NCBI GenBank assembly: GCA_964057225.1
Contig: OZ059895.1
Span: 11,470,001 to 11,534,000 of the forward strand
DNA: 64,000 nucleotides
Direction: 5' to 3'
Source of the DNA: Auanema rhodensis
Taxonomy: Eukaryota; Nematoda; Chromadorea; Rhabditida; Rhabditidae
Of the stretch, positions 52,467 through 64,000 are shown in pieces; within the stretch, counting starts at the first letter, position 1; every line of letters begins with the position of its first letter. Below the pieces are notes generated by a model. It did no database searches. It had not been told where the DNA came from and was given only the letters and a program-made list of their open reading frames with translations. Both the position numbers and the translations under genes were made by a program.

Positions 52467-55400
52467 ATGTTTTCAATTTTCAAGCAGTTTTACTCAGATA
52501 GCTTAACCCAAGGCAGCAAATTATCTTCAATATTATTTCTATCTTACAGTTATAAACCAATAGTTAATGAACCATCATCTTACCCTTACCGTTTCTATCT
52601 ATTTCCTATCGAAACCAACTTTGTTCAAAAACTATACAACTGTGAAACCTTTTTTAATTTCTTGTATTTGGAGCTCATAAGATTTGATATCATTGAGGGA
52701 TCCAGATAGAACGTGGAAAATTACATAACTACCATGAAATTGGGAAAAAATTGTAACGAGGATAAGTATGTAAATCATTGAATATCAGATATTTTCGCTT
52801 AGGACCATACCACGTTGAAAGTACGCCATGCCGCTGATTTTCAATTTTAACTCTTTTGTAACAAATGTTTTCAATTTTTAAGCAGTTTTACTTAGATAGC
52901 TTAACCCAAGGCAGCAAATTATCTTCAATATTATTTCTATCTTACAGTTATAAACCAATAGTTAATGAACCATCATCTTACCCTTACCGTTTCTATCTAT
53001 TTCCTATCGAAACCAACTTTGTTCCAAAACTATACAACTGTGAAACCTTTTTTAATTTCTTGTATTTGGAGCTCATAAGATTTGATATCATTGAGGGATC
53101 CAGATAGAACGTGGAAAATTACATAACTACCATGAAATTGGGAAAAAATTGTAACGAGGATAAGTATGTAAATCATTGAATATCAGATATTTTCGCTTAG
53201 GACCATACCACGTTGAAAGTACGCCATGCCGCTGATTTTCAATTTTAACTCTTTTGTAACAAATGTTTTCAATTTTTAAGCAGTTTTACTTAGATAGCTC
53301 AACCCAAGGCAGCAATTTATCTTCAATATTATTTCTATCTTACAGTTATAAACCAATAGTTAATGAACCATCATCTTACCTTTACTGTTTCTATCTATTT
53401 CCTATCGAAAGCAACTTTGTTCAAACACTATACAACTGTGAAACCTTTTTTAATTTCTTGTATTTGGAGCTCATAAGATTTGATATCATTGAGAAATCCA
53501 GATAGAACGTGGAAAATTACATAACTACCATGAAATTGGGAAAAAATTGTAACGAGGATAAGTATGTAAATCATTGAATATCAGATATTTTCGCTTAGGA
53601 CCATACCACGTTGAATGTACGCCATGCCGCTGATTTTCAATTTTAACTCTTTTGTAACAAATGTTTTCAATTTTTAAGCAGTTTTACTTAGATAGCTCAT
53701 TCCAAGGAAGCAAATTATCTTCAATCTTTTTTCTATCTTACAGTTATAAACCAGTAGTGAATGAACCATCATCTAACCCGTACCGTTTCTATCTATTTCC
53801 TATCGAAAGCAACTTTGTTCAAAAACTATACAACTGTGAAACCTTTTTTAATTTCTTGTATTTGGAGCTCATAAGCTTTGATATCATTGAGGAATCCAGA
53901 TAGAACGTGGAAAATTACGTAACTAACATGAAATTGGAAGAAACTATAACGAGGATAAGTATGTGAAACATTGAATATCAGATATTTTCGCTTAGGACCA
54001 TACCACGTTGAAAGTACGCCATGCCGCTGATTTTCAATTTTAACTCTTTTGTAACAAATGTTTTCAATTTTTAAGCAGTTTTACTCAGATAGCTCAACCC
54101 AAGGCAGCAAATTATCTTCAATATTATTTCTATCTTACAGTTATAAACCAATAGTTAATGAACCATCATCTTACCTTTACTGTTTCTATCTATTTCCTAT
54201 CGAAAGCAACTTTGTTCAAACACTACACAACTGTGAAACCTTTTTTAATTTCTTGTATTTGGAGCTCATAAGATTTGATATCATTGAGAAATCCAGATAG
54301 AACGTGGAAAATTACATAACTACCATGAAATTGGGAAAAAATTGTAACGAGGATAAGTATGTAAATCATTGAATATCAGATATTTTTGCTTAGGACCATA
54401 CCACGTTGAAAGTACGCCATGCCGCTGATTTTCAATTTTAACTCTTTTGTAACAAATGTTTTCAATTTTTAAGCAGTTTTACTTAGATAGCTCAACCCAA
54501 GGCAGCAAATTATCTTCAATCTTTTTTCTATCTTACAGTTATAAACCAGTAGTGAATGAACCATCATCTTACCCGTACCGTTTCTATCTATTTCCTATCG
54601 AAAGCAACTTTGTTCAAAAACTATACAACTGTGAAATCTTTTTTAATTTCTTGTATTTGGAGTTCATAAGATTTGATATCATTGAGGAATCCAGATAGAA
54701 CGTGGAAAATTACGTAACTAACATGAAATTGGAAGAAACTATAACGAGGATAAGTATGTGAAACATTGAATATCAGATATTTTCGCTTACGACCATACCA
54801 CGTTAAAAGTACGCCATGCCGCTGATTTTCAATTTTAACTCTTTTGTAACAAATGTTTTCAATTTTCAAGCAGTTTTACTTAGATAGCTCAACCCAAGGC
54901 AGCAATTTATCTTCAATATTATTTCTATCTTACAGTTATAAACCAATAGTTAATGAATCATCATCTTGCCCTTACCGTTTCTATCTATTTCCTATCGAAA
55001 CCAACTTTGTTCAAAAACTATATAACTGTGAAACCTTTTTTAATTTCTTGTATTTGGAGCTCATAAGATTTGATATCATTGAGGGATCCAGATAGAACGT
55101 GGAAAATTACATAACTACCATGAAATTGGGAAAAAATTGTAACGAGGATAAGTATGTAAATCATTGAATATCAGATATTTTCGCTTACGACCATACCACG
55201 TTAAAAGTACGCCATGCCGCTGATTTTCAATTTTAACTCTTTTGTAACAAATGTTTTCAATTTTTAAGCAGTTTTACTCAGATAGCTCAACCCAAGGCAG
55301 CAAATTATCTTCAATATTATTTCTATCTTACAGTTATAAACCAATAGTTAATGAACCATCATCTTACCTTTACTGTTTCTATCTATTTCCTATCGAAAGC

Positions 55401-55648
55401 AACTTTGTTCAAACACTATACAACTGTGAAACCTTTTTTAATTTCTTGTATTTGGAGCTCATAAGATTTGATATCATTGAGGGATCCAGATAGAACGTGG
55501 AAAATTTCATAACTACCATGAAATTGGGAAAAAATTGTAACGAGGATAAGTATGTAAATCATTGAATATCAGATATTTTCGCTTAGGACCATACCACGTT
55601 GAAAGTACGCCATGCCACTGATTTTCAATTTTAACTCTTTTGTAACAA
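52467..55648 (+). repeat. Region G eight-monomer block copy 1, 3182 bp
   Basis: Units start at 52467, 52865, 53263, 53661, 54058, 54456, 54853 and 55251. The rare mark ctcattccaagg near 53698 (codon 14 becomes F) and CACTACACAAC near 54220 (H57) recur 3182 bp later. Private changes include GTTCCAAAAC near 53021 (P54) and TCTAACCCG near 53773 (N39). Confidence 0.88.
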
Positions 55649-58600
55649 ATGTTTTCAATTTTTAAGCAGTTTTACTCAGATAGCTTAACCCAAGGCAGCA
55701 AATTATCTTCAATATTATTTCTATCTTACAGTTATAAACCAATAGTTAATGAACCATCATCTTACCCTTACCGTTTCTATCTATTTCCTATCGAAACCAA
55801 CTTTGTTCAAAAACTATACAACTGTGAAACCTTTTTTAATTTCTTGTATTTGGAGCTCATAAGATTTGATATCATTGAGGGATCCAGATAGAACGTGGAA
55901 AATTACATAACTACCATGAAATTGGGAAAAAATTGTAACGAGGATAAGTATGTAAATCATTGAATATCAGATATTTTCGCTTAGGACCATACCACGTTGA
56001 AAGTACGCCATGCCGCTGATTTTCAATTTTAACTCTTTTGTAACAAATGTTTTCAATTTTTAAGCAGTTTTACTTAGATAGCTTAACCCAAGGCAGCAAA
56101 TTATCTTCAATATTATTTCTATCTTACAGTTATAAACCAATAGTTAATGAACCATCATCTTACCCTTACCGTTTCTATCTATTTCCTATCGAAACCAACT
56201 TTGTTCAAAAACTATACAACTGTGAAACCTTTTTTAATTTCTTGTATTTGGAGCTCATAAGATTTGATATCATGGAGGGATCCAGATAGAACGTGGAAAA
56301 TTACATAACTACCATGAAATTGGGAAAAAATTGTAACGAGGATAAGTATGTAAATCATTGAATATCAGATATTTTCGCTTAGGACCATACCACGTTGAAA
56401 GTACGCCATGCCGCTGATTTTCAATTTTAACTCTTTTGTAACAAATGTTTTCAATTTTTAAGCAGTTTTACTTAGATAGCTCAACCCAAGGCAGCAATTT
56501 ATCTTCAATATTATTTCTATCTTACAGTTATAAACCAATAGTTAATGAACCATCATCTTACCTTTACTGTTTCTATCTATTTCCTATCGAAAGCAACTTT
56601 GTTCAAACACTATACAACTGTGAAACCTTTTTTAATTTCTTGTATTTGGAGCTCATAAGATTTGATATCATTGAGAAATCCAGATAGAACGTGGAAAATT
56701 ACATAACTACCATGAAATTGGGAAAAAATTGTAACGAGGATAAGTATGTAAATCATTGAATATCAGATATTTTCGCTTAGGACCATACCACGTTGAAAGT
56801 ACGCCATGCCGCTGATTTTCAATTTTAACTCTTTTGTAACAAATGTTTTCAATTTTTAAGCAGTTTTACTTAGATAGCTCATTCCAAGGCAGCAAATTAT
56901 CTTCAATCTTTTTTCTATCTTACAGTTATAAACCAGTAGTGAATGAACCATCATCTTACCCGTACCGTTTCTATCTATTTCCTATCGAAAGCAACTTTGT
57001 TCAAAAACTATACAACTGTGAAACCTTTTTTAATTTCTTGTATTTGGAGCTCATAAGCTTTGATATCATTGAGGAATCCAGATAGAACGTGGAAAATTAC
57101 GTAACTAACATGAAATTGGAAGAAACTATAACGAGGATAAGTATCTGAAACATTGAATATCAGATATTTTCGCTTAGGACCATACCACGTTGAAAGTACG
57201 CCATGCCGCTGATTTTCAATTTTAACTCTTTTGTAACAAATGTTTTCAATTTTTAAGCAGTTTTACTCAGATAGCTCAACCCAAGGCAGCAAATTATCTT
57301 CAATATTATTTCTATCTTACAGTTATAAACCAATAGTTAATGAACCATCATCTTACCTTTACTGTTTCTATCTATTTCCTATCGAAAGCAACTTTGTTCA
57401 AACACTACACAACTGTGAAACCTTTTTTAATTTCTTGTATTTGGAGCTCATAAGATTTGATATCATTGAGAAATCCAGATAGAACGTGGAAAATTACATA
57501 ACTACCATGAAATTGGGAAAAAATTGTAACGAGGATAAGTATGTAAATCATTGAATATCAGATATTTTTGCTTAGGACCATACCACGTTGAAAGTACGCC
57601 ATGCCGCTGATTTTCAATTTTAACTCTTTTGTAACAAATGTTTTCAATTTTTAAGCAGTTTTACTTAGATAGCTCAACCCAAGGCAGCAAATTATCTTCA
57701 ATATTATTTTTATCTTACAGTTATAAACCAGTAGTGAATGAACCATCATCTTACCCGTACCGTTTCTATCTATTTCCTATCGAAAGCAACTTTGTTCAAA
57801 AACTATACAACTGTGAAACCTTTTTTAATTTCTTGTATTTGGAGCTCATAAGATTTGATATCATTGAGGGATCCAGATAGAACGTGGAAAATTACGTAAC
57901 TAACATGAAATTGGAAGAAACTATAACGAGGATAAGTATGTGAAACATTGAATATCAGATAATTTCGCTTAGGACCATACCACGTTGAAAGTACGCCATG
58001 CCGCTGATTTTCAATTTTAACTCTTTTGTAACAAATGTTTTCAATTTTTAAGCAGTTTTACTTAGATAGCTCAACCCAAGGCAGCAAATTATCTTCAATA
58101 TTATTTTTATCTTACAGTTATAAACCAATAGTTAATGAACCATCATCTTACCCTTACCGTTTCTATCTATTTCCTATCGAAACCAACTTTGTTCAAAAAC
58201 TATACAACTGTGAAACCTTTTTTAATTTCTTGTATTTGGAGCTCATAAGATTTGATATCATTGAGGGATCCAGATAGAACGTGGAAAATTACGTAACTAA
58301 CATGAAATTGGGAAAAAATTATAACGAGGATAAGTATGTAAATCATTGAATATCAGATATTTTCGCTTACGACCATACCACGTTGAAAGTACGCCATGCC
58401 GCTGATTTTCAATTTTAACTCTTCTGTAACAAATGTTTTCAATTTTCAAGCAGTTTTACTTAGATAGCTCAACCCAAGGCAGCAATTTATCTTCAATATT
58501 ATTTCTATCTTACAGTTATAAACCAATAGTTAATGAATCATCATCTTGCCCTTACCGTTTCTATCTATTTCCTATCGAAACCAACTTTGTTCAAAAACTA

Positions 58601-59228
58601 TACAACTGTGAAACCTTTTTTAATTTCTTGTATTTGGAGCTCATAAGATTTGATATCATTGAGGGATCCAGATAGAACGTGGAAAATTACATAACTACCA
58701 TGAAATTGGGAAAAAATTGTAACGAGGATAAGTATGTAAATCATTGAATATCAGATATTTTCGCTTACGACCATACCACGTTAAAAGTACGCCATGCCGC
58801 TGATTTTCAATTTTAACTCTTTTGTAACAAATGTTTTCAATTTTTAAGCAGTTTTACTCAGATAGCTCAACCCAAGGCAGCAAATTATCTTCAATATTAT
58901 TTCTATCTTACAGTTATAAACCAATAGTTAATGAACCATCATCTTACCTTTACTGTTTCTATCTATTTCCTATCGAAAGCAACTTTGTTCAAACACTATA
59001 CAACTGTGAAACCTTTTTTAATTTCTTGTATTTGGAGCTCATAAGATTTGATATCATTGAGGGATCCAGATAGAACGTGGAAAATTACATAACTACCATG
59101 AAATTGGGAAAAAATTGTAACGAGGATAAGTATGTAAATCATTGAATATCAGATATTTTCGCTTAGGACCATACCACGTTGAAAGTACGCCATGCCGCTG
59201 ATTTTCAATTTTAACTCTTTTGTAACAA
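55649..59228 (+). repeat. Region G block copy 2 with one extra monomer, 3580 bp
   Basis: Units start at 55649, 56047, 56445, 56843, 57240, 57638, 58035, 58433 and 58831. The first six follow copy 1 at 3182 bp. After the additional unit at 58035 (TTATTTTTATC near 58101) the offset becomes 3580 bp. The dyad is damaged near 57960. Confidence 0.88.
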
Positions 59229-61217
59229 ATGTTTTCAATTTTTAAGCAGTTTTACTCAGATAGCTCAACCCAAGGCAGCAAATTATCTTCAATATTATTT
59301 TTATCTTACAGTTATAAACCAATAGTTAATGAACCATCATCTTACCCTTACCGTTTCTATCTATTTCCTATCGAAACCAACTTTGTTCAAAAACTATACA
59401 ACTGTGAAACCTTTTTTAATTTCTTGTATTTGGAGCTCATAAGATTTGATATCATTGAGGGATCCAGATAGAACGTGGAAAATTACGTAACTAACATGAA
59501 ATTGGGAAAAAATTGTAACGAGGATAAGTATGTAAATCATTGAATATCAGATATTTTCGCTTAGGACCATACCACGTTGAAAGTACGCCATGCCGCTGAT
59601 TTTCAATTTTAACTCTTTTGTAACAAATGTTTTCAATTTTTAAGCAGTTTTACTCAGATAGCTCAACCCAAGGCAGCAAATTATCTTCAATATTATTTCT
59701 ATCTTACAGTTATAAACCAATAGTTAATGAACCATCATCTTACCTTTACTGTTTCTATCTATTTCCTATCGAAAGCAACTTTGTTCAAACACTATACAAC
59801 TGTGAAACCTTTTTTAATTTCTTGTATTTGGAGCTCATAAGATTTGATATCATTGAGGGATCCAGATAGAACGTGGAAAATTACATAACTACCATGAAAT
59901 TGGGAAAAAATTGTAACGAGGATAAGTATGTAAATCATTGAATATCAGATATTTTCGCTTAGGACCATACCACGTTGAAAGTACGCCATGCCGCTGATTT
60001 TCAATTTTAACTCTTTTGTAACAAATGTTTTCAATTTTTAAGCAGTTTTACTTAGATAGCTCAACCCAAGGCAGCAAATTATCTTCAATCTTTTTTCTAT
60101 CTTACAGTTATAAACCAGTAGTGAATGAACCATCATCTTACCCGTACCGTTTCTATCTATTTCCTATCGAAAGCAACTTTGTTCAAAAACTATACAACTG
60201 TGAAACCTTTTTTAATTTCTTGTATTTGGAGCTCATAAGCTTTGATATCATTGAGGAATCCAGATAGAACGTGGAAAATTACATAACTACCATGAAATTG
60301 GAAAAAACTATAACGAGGATAAGTATGTAAATCATTGAATATCAGATATTTTTGCTTACAACTATACCACGTTGTAAGTACGCCATGCCGCTGATTTTCA
60401 ATTTTAACTCTTTTGTAACAAATGTTTTCAATTTTCAAGCAGTTTTACTCAGATAGCTTAACCCAAGGCAGCAAATTATCTTCAATATTATTTCTATCTT
60501 ACAGTTATAAACCAATAGTTAATGAACCATCATCTTACCTTTACTGTTTCTATCTATTTCCTATCGAAACCAACTTTGTTCAAAAACTATACAACTGTGA
60601 AACCTTTTTTAATTTCTTGTATTTGGAGCTCATAAGATTTGATATCATTGAGGGATCCAGATAGAACGTGGAAAATTACATAACTACCATGAAATTGGGA
60701 AAAAATTGTAACGAGGATAAGTATGTAAATCATTGAATATCAGATATTTTCGCTTAGGACCATACCACGTTGAAAGTACGCCATGCCGCTGATTTTCAAT
60801 TTTAACTCTTTTGTAACAAATGTTTTCAATTTTCAAGCAGTTTTACTCAGATAGCTTAACCCAAGGCAGCAAATTATGTTCAATATTATTTCTATCTTAC
60901 AGTTATAAACCAATGGTTAATGAACCATCATCTTACCTTTACTGTTTCTATCTATTTCTTATCGAAACCAACTTTGTTCAAAAACTATACAACTGTGAAA
61001 CCTTTTTTAATTTCTTGTATTTGAAGCTCATAAGATTTGATATCATTGAGGGATCCAGATAGAACGTGGAAAATTACGTAACTAACATGAAATTGGGAAG
61101 AAATTATAACGAGGATAAGTATGTAAATCATTGAATATCAGATATTTTCGCTTACGACCATACCACGTTGAAAGAACGCCATGCCGCTGATTTTCAATTT
61201 TAACTCTTCTGTAACAA
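59229..61217 (+). repeat. Region G spacer monomers (five)
   Basis: Units start at 59229, 59627, 60025, 60422 and 60820. The linker after 60025 has several private changes (TTACAACTATACC, then GTTGTAAG near 60373). The unit at 60820 carries TTATGTTC, CAATGGTT and TTTCTTATCG, making it one of the more diverged full units. Confidence 0.86.
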
Positions 61218-63603
61218 ATTTTTTCAATTTTCAAGCAGTTTTACTTAGATAGCTCAACCCAAGGCAGCAATTTATCTTCAATATTATTTCTATCTTACAG
61301 TTATAAACCAATAGTTAATGAACCATCATCTTACCTTTACTGTTTCTATCTATTTCCTATCGAAAGCAACTTTGTTCAAACACTATACAACTGTGAAACC
61401 TTTTTTAATTTCTTGTATTTGGAGCTCATAAGATTTGATATCATTGAGAAATCCAGATAGAACGTGGAAAATTACATAACTACCATGAAATTGGGAAAAA
61501 ATTGTAACGAGGATAAGTATGTAAATCATTGAATATCAGATATTTTCGCTTAGGACCATACCACGTTGAAAGTACGCCATGCCGCTGATTTTCAATTTTA
61601 ACTCTTTTGTAACAAATGTTTTCAATTTTTAAGCAGTTTTACTTAGATAGCTCAACCCAAGGCAGCAAATTATCTTCAATCTTTTTTCTATCTTACAGTT
61701 ATAAACCAGTAGTGAATGAACCATCATCTTACCCGTACCGTTTCTATCTATTTCCTATCGAAAGCAACTTTGTTCAAAAACTATACAACTGTGAAACCTT
61801 TTTTAATTTCTTGTATTTGGAGCTCATAAGCTTTGATATCATTGAGGAATCCAGATAGAACGTGGAAAATTACGTAACTAACATGAAATTGGAAGAAACT
61901 ATAACGAGGATAAGTATGTGAAACATTGAATATCAGATATTTTCGCTTAGGACCATACCACGTTGAAAGTACGCCATGCCGCTGATTTTCAATTTTAACT
62001 CTTTTGTAACAAATGTTTTCAATTTTTAAGCAGTTTTACTCAGATAGCTCAACCCAAGGCAGCAAATTATCTTCAATATTATTTCTATCTTACAGTTATA
62101 AACCAATAGTTAATGAACCATCATCTTACCTTTACTGTTTCTATCTATTTCCTATCGAAAGCAACTTTGTTCAAACACTACACAACTGTGAAACCTTTTT
62201 TAATTTCTTGTATTTGGAGCTCATAAGATTTGATATCATTGAGAAATCCAGATAGAACGTGGAAAATTACATAACTACCATGAAATTGGGAAAAAATTGT
62301 AACGAGGATAAGTATGTAAATCATTGAATATCAGATATTTTTGCTTAGGACCATACCACGTTGAAAGTACGCCATGCCGCTGATTTTCAATTTTAACTCT
62401 TTTGTAACAAATGTTTTCAATTTTTAAGCAGTTTTACTTAGATAGCTCAACCCAAGGCACCAAATTATCTTCAATCTTTTTTCTATCTTACAGTTATAAA
62501 CCAGTAGTGAATGAACCATCATCTTACCCGTACCGTTTCTATCTATTTCCTATCGAAAGCAACTTTGTTCAAAAACTATACAACTGTGAAACCTTTTTTA
62601 ATTTCTTGTATTTGGAGCTCATAAGCTTTGATATCATTGAGGAATCCAGATAGAACGTGGAAAATTACGTAACTAACATGAAATTGGAAGAAACTATAAC
62701 GAGGATAAGTATGTGAAACATTGAATATCAGATATTTTCGCTTAGGACCATACCACGTTGAAAGTACGCCATGCCGCTGATTTTCAATTTTAACTCTTTT
62801 GTAACAAATGTTTTCAATTTTTAAGCAGTTTTACTTAGATAGCTCAACCCAAGGCAGCAAATTATCTTCAATATTATTTTTATCTTACAGTTATAAACCA
62901 ATAGTTAATGAACCATCATCTTACCCTTACCGTTTCTATCTATTTCCTATCGAAACCAACTTTGTTCAAAAACTATACAACTGTGAAACCTTTTTTAATT
63001 TCTTGTATTTGGAGCTCATAAGATTTGATATCATTGAGGGATCCAGATAGAACGTGGAAAATTACGTAACTAACATGAAATTGGGAAAAAATTATAACGA
63101 GGATAAGTATGTAAATCATTGAATATCAGATATTTTCGCTTACGACCATACCACGTTGAAAGTACGCCATGCCGCTGATTTTCAATTTTAACTCTTCTGT
63201 AACAAATGTTTTCAATTTTCAAGCAGTTTTACTTAGATAGCTCAACCCAAGGCAGCAATTTATCTTCAATATTATTTCTATCTTACAGTTATAAACCAAT
63301 AGTTAATGAATCATCATCTTGCCCTTACCGTTTCTATCTATTTCCTATCGAAACCAACTTTGTTCAAAAACTATACAACTGTGAAACCTTTTTTAATTTC
63401 TTGTATTTGGAGCTCATAAGATTTGATATCATTGAGGGATCCAGATAGAACGTGGAAAATTACATAACTACCATGAAATTGGGAAAAAATTGTAACGAGG
63501 ATAAGTATGTAAATCATTGAATATCAGATATTTTCGCTTACGACCATACCACGTTAAAAGTACGCCATGCCGCTGATTTTCAATTTTAACTCTTTTGTAA
63601 CAA
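61218..63603 (+). repeat. Copy of 56445-58830 at offset 4773 bp (six monomers)
   Basis: Units start at 61218, 61616, 62013, 62411, 62808 and 63206. Shared marks include H57 in the third unit and TTATTTTTATC in the fifth. In the unit at 61218 the recurrent ATG is ATT. The F14 mark of 56843 is absent from 61616, so it was lost here or gained there. Confidence 0.87.
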
Positions 63604-64000
63604 ATGTTTTCAATTTTTAAGCAGTTTTACTCAGATAGCTCAACCCAAGGCAGCAAATTATCTTCAATATTATGTCTATCTTACAGTTATAAACCAATAG
63701 TTAATGAACCATCATCTTACCTTTACTGTTTCTATCTATTTCCTATCGAAAGCAACTTTGTTCAAACACTATACAACTGTGAAACCTTTTTTAATTTCTT
63801 GTATTTGGAGCTCATAAGATTTGATATCATTGAGGGATCCAGATAGAACGTGGAAAATTACATAACTACCATGAAATTGGGAAAAAATTGTAACGAGGAT
63901 AAGTATGTAAATCATTGAATATCAGATATTTTCGCTTAGGACCATACCACGTTAAAAGTACGGCATGCGGCTGATTTTCAATTTTAACTCTTCTGTAACA
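63604..64000 (+). repeat. Last monomer, carrying the pre-A-block linker variant
   Basis: It matches 58831 in its first half. From about 63930 its linker reads TAGGACC, GTTAAAAG and gtacggcatgcggc (63958-63971), otherwise seen only at 3352-3365 and 7523-7536. It then ends in TTCTGTAACA. The next unit would start at 64002. Confidence 0.92.

Larger units (their letters stand above)
1..64000 (+). repeat. Satellite DNA array, ~398-bp monomer, head to tail
   Basis: The same ~398-base unit recurs without a break across the window, always in the same orientation. Spacing between unit starts is 398 bp, or 397 bp where one G is missing from the run after p275, or 590/591/783 bp where 205-bp deletions fuse neighbouring units. 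The arithmetic closes: 155 units of 398 plus 12 remnants of 193 minus 25 single-base losses gives 63,981 bases, from 21 to 64,001. Copies differ at a limited set of recurrent sites. Composition is about 32% G+C. Strand is arbitrary and follows the orientation in which the recurrent ATG reads forward. No unique sequence interrupts the array. The role is inferred from structure alone: centromeric, pericentromeric or other heterochromatic satellite of a eukaryote. Confidence 0.97.

Noticed and set aside
3164-60438. Reverse-strand 82-codon frames at 3164-3412, 7335-7583, 33536-33784, 34729-34977, 54621-54869 and 60190-60438
   Set aside because: They span a unit junction on the opposite strand and are open in only six places, where one-base linker loss or local variants happen to remove stops. 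Other copies are interrupted.
21-63846. About 145 forward open frames of 80 codons as protein genes
   Set aside because: They are copies of one satellite frame with mostly replacement variation, no recognisable domain, no recurring promoter or splice context, and breaks without consequence. They are described once as a non-coding frame.
1-64000. CRISPR array
   Set aside because: Repeats are about 398 bp and contiguous, with no unique spacers of 25-45 bp and no cas genes.
1-64000. Tandem RNA gene cluster (5S rRNA, tRNA, snRNA or histone-type repeats)
   Set aside because: No internal control boxes, Sm site, tRNA fold or terminator T-run in a consistent position was seen in the monomer.
1-64000. 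Array derived from a transposable element
   Set aside because: No terminal inverted repeats, LTRs, target-site duplications or transposase/reverse transcriptase remnants can be seen within or between units.
1-64000. Bacterial, phage or organelle origin
   Set aside because: There is no coding density, no ribosome binding pattern and no conserved gene; a 64-kb uniform satellite is typical of eukaryotic nuclear heterochromatin.
1-64000. Telomeric or simple-sequence repeats
   Set aside because: No short-unit tracts such as TTAGG or TTAGGG arrays are present; the A and T runs are short and part of the monomer.

Overview
The whole 64,000-base window is one uninterrupted array of satellite DNA. 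A monomer of about 398 bp (about 32% G+C, counted on the copy at 1215-1612) repeats head to tail, always in the same orientation, from the first base to the last. I number the monomer from a recurring ATG (p1) to p398. By that count there are 155 copies that start inside the window, the last one cut by a single base, and 12 extra copies that lack their first part. I see no unique sequence, RNA gene, transposon, CRISPR array or convincing protein gene. The pattern is eukaryotic, most likely (peri)centromeric or other constitutive heterochromatin. CpG is not clearly depleted (8-10 per monomer against about 10 expected), which fits an insect or other lightly methylated animal better than a vertebrate or plant, but the species cannot be named from the sequence.

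Variation is organised in higher-order repeats (HORs), sets of distinct monomers repeated as blocks. Region A (1-11.5 kb) holds three copies of one long block, with offsets of 3375 and 4171 bp. Region B (11.5-17 kb) holds rearranged copies of pieces of A. Region C (17-29.4 kb) carries ten of the twelve 205-bp deletion junctions, including a double one, and a block repeated at an offset of 6934 bp. Region D (29.4-38.5 kb) has a block of stop-bearing and other marked monomers repeated at offsets of 5172 and 5570 bp and shared with region A. Region E (38.5-48.5 kb) contains a regular four-monomer HOR of 1592 bp in three copies with private variants. Region F (48.5-51.7 kb) has an independent four-monomer HOR of 1590 bp in two copies. 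Region G (51.7-64 kb) has 8- to 12-monomer blocks at offsets of 3182, 3580 and 4773 bp. The last bases carry a rare variant otherwise seen only just before the region A block, so another A-like block may start beyond the right edge.

An 80-codon frame is open in 145 of the 155 monomers, but its variants are mostly amino-acid replacements and it is broken without any visible consequence. I read it as a by-product of recent homogenisation, not as a gene. The most interesting content is evolutionary: one deletion allele spread to 12 sites, a clustered divergent patch moving between monomers, chimeric monomers, and local bursts of HOR amplification. No multi-gene functional system is present in what I can see.
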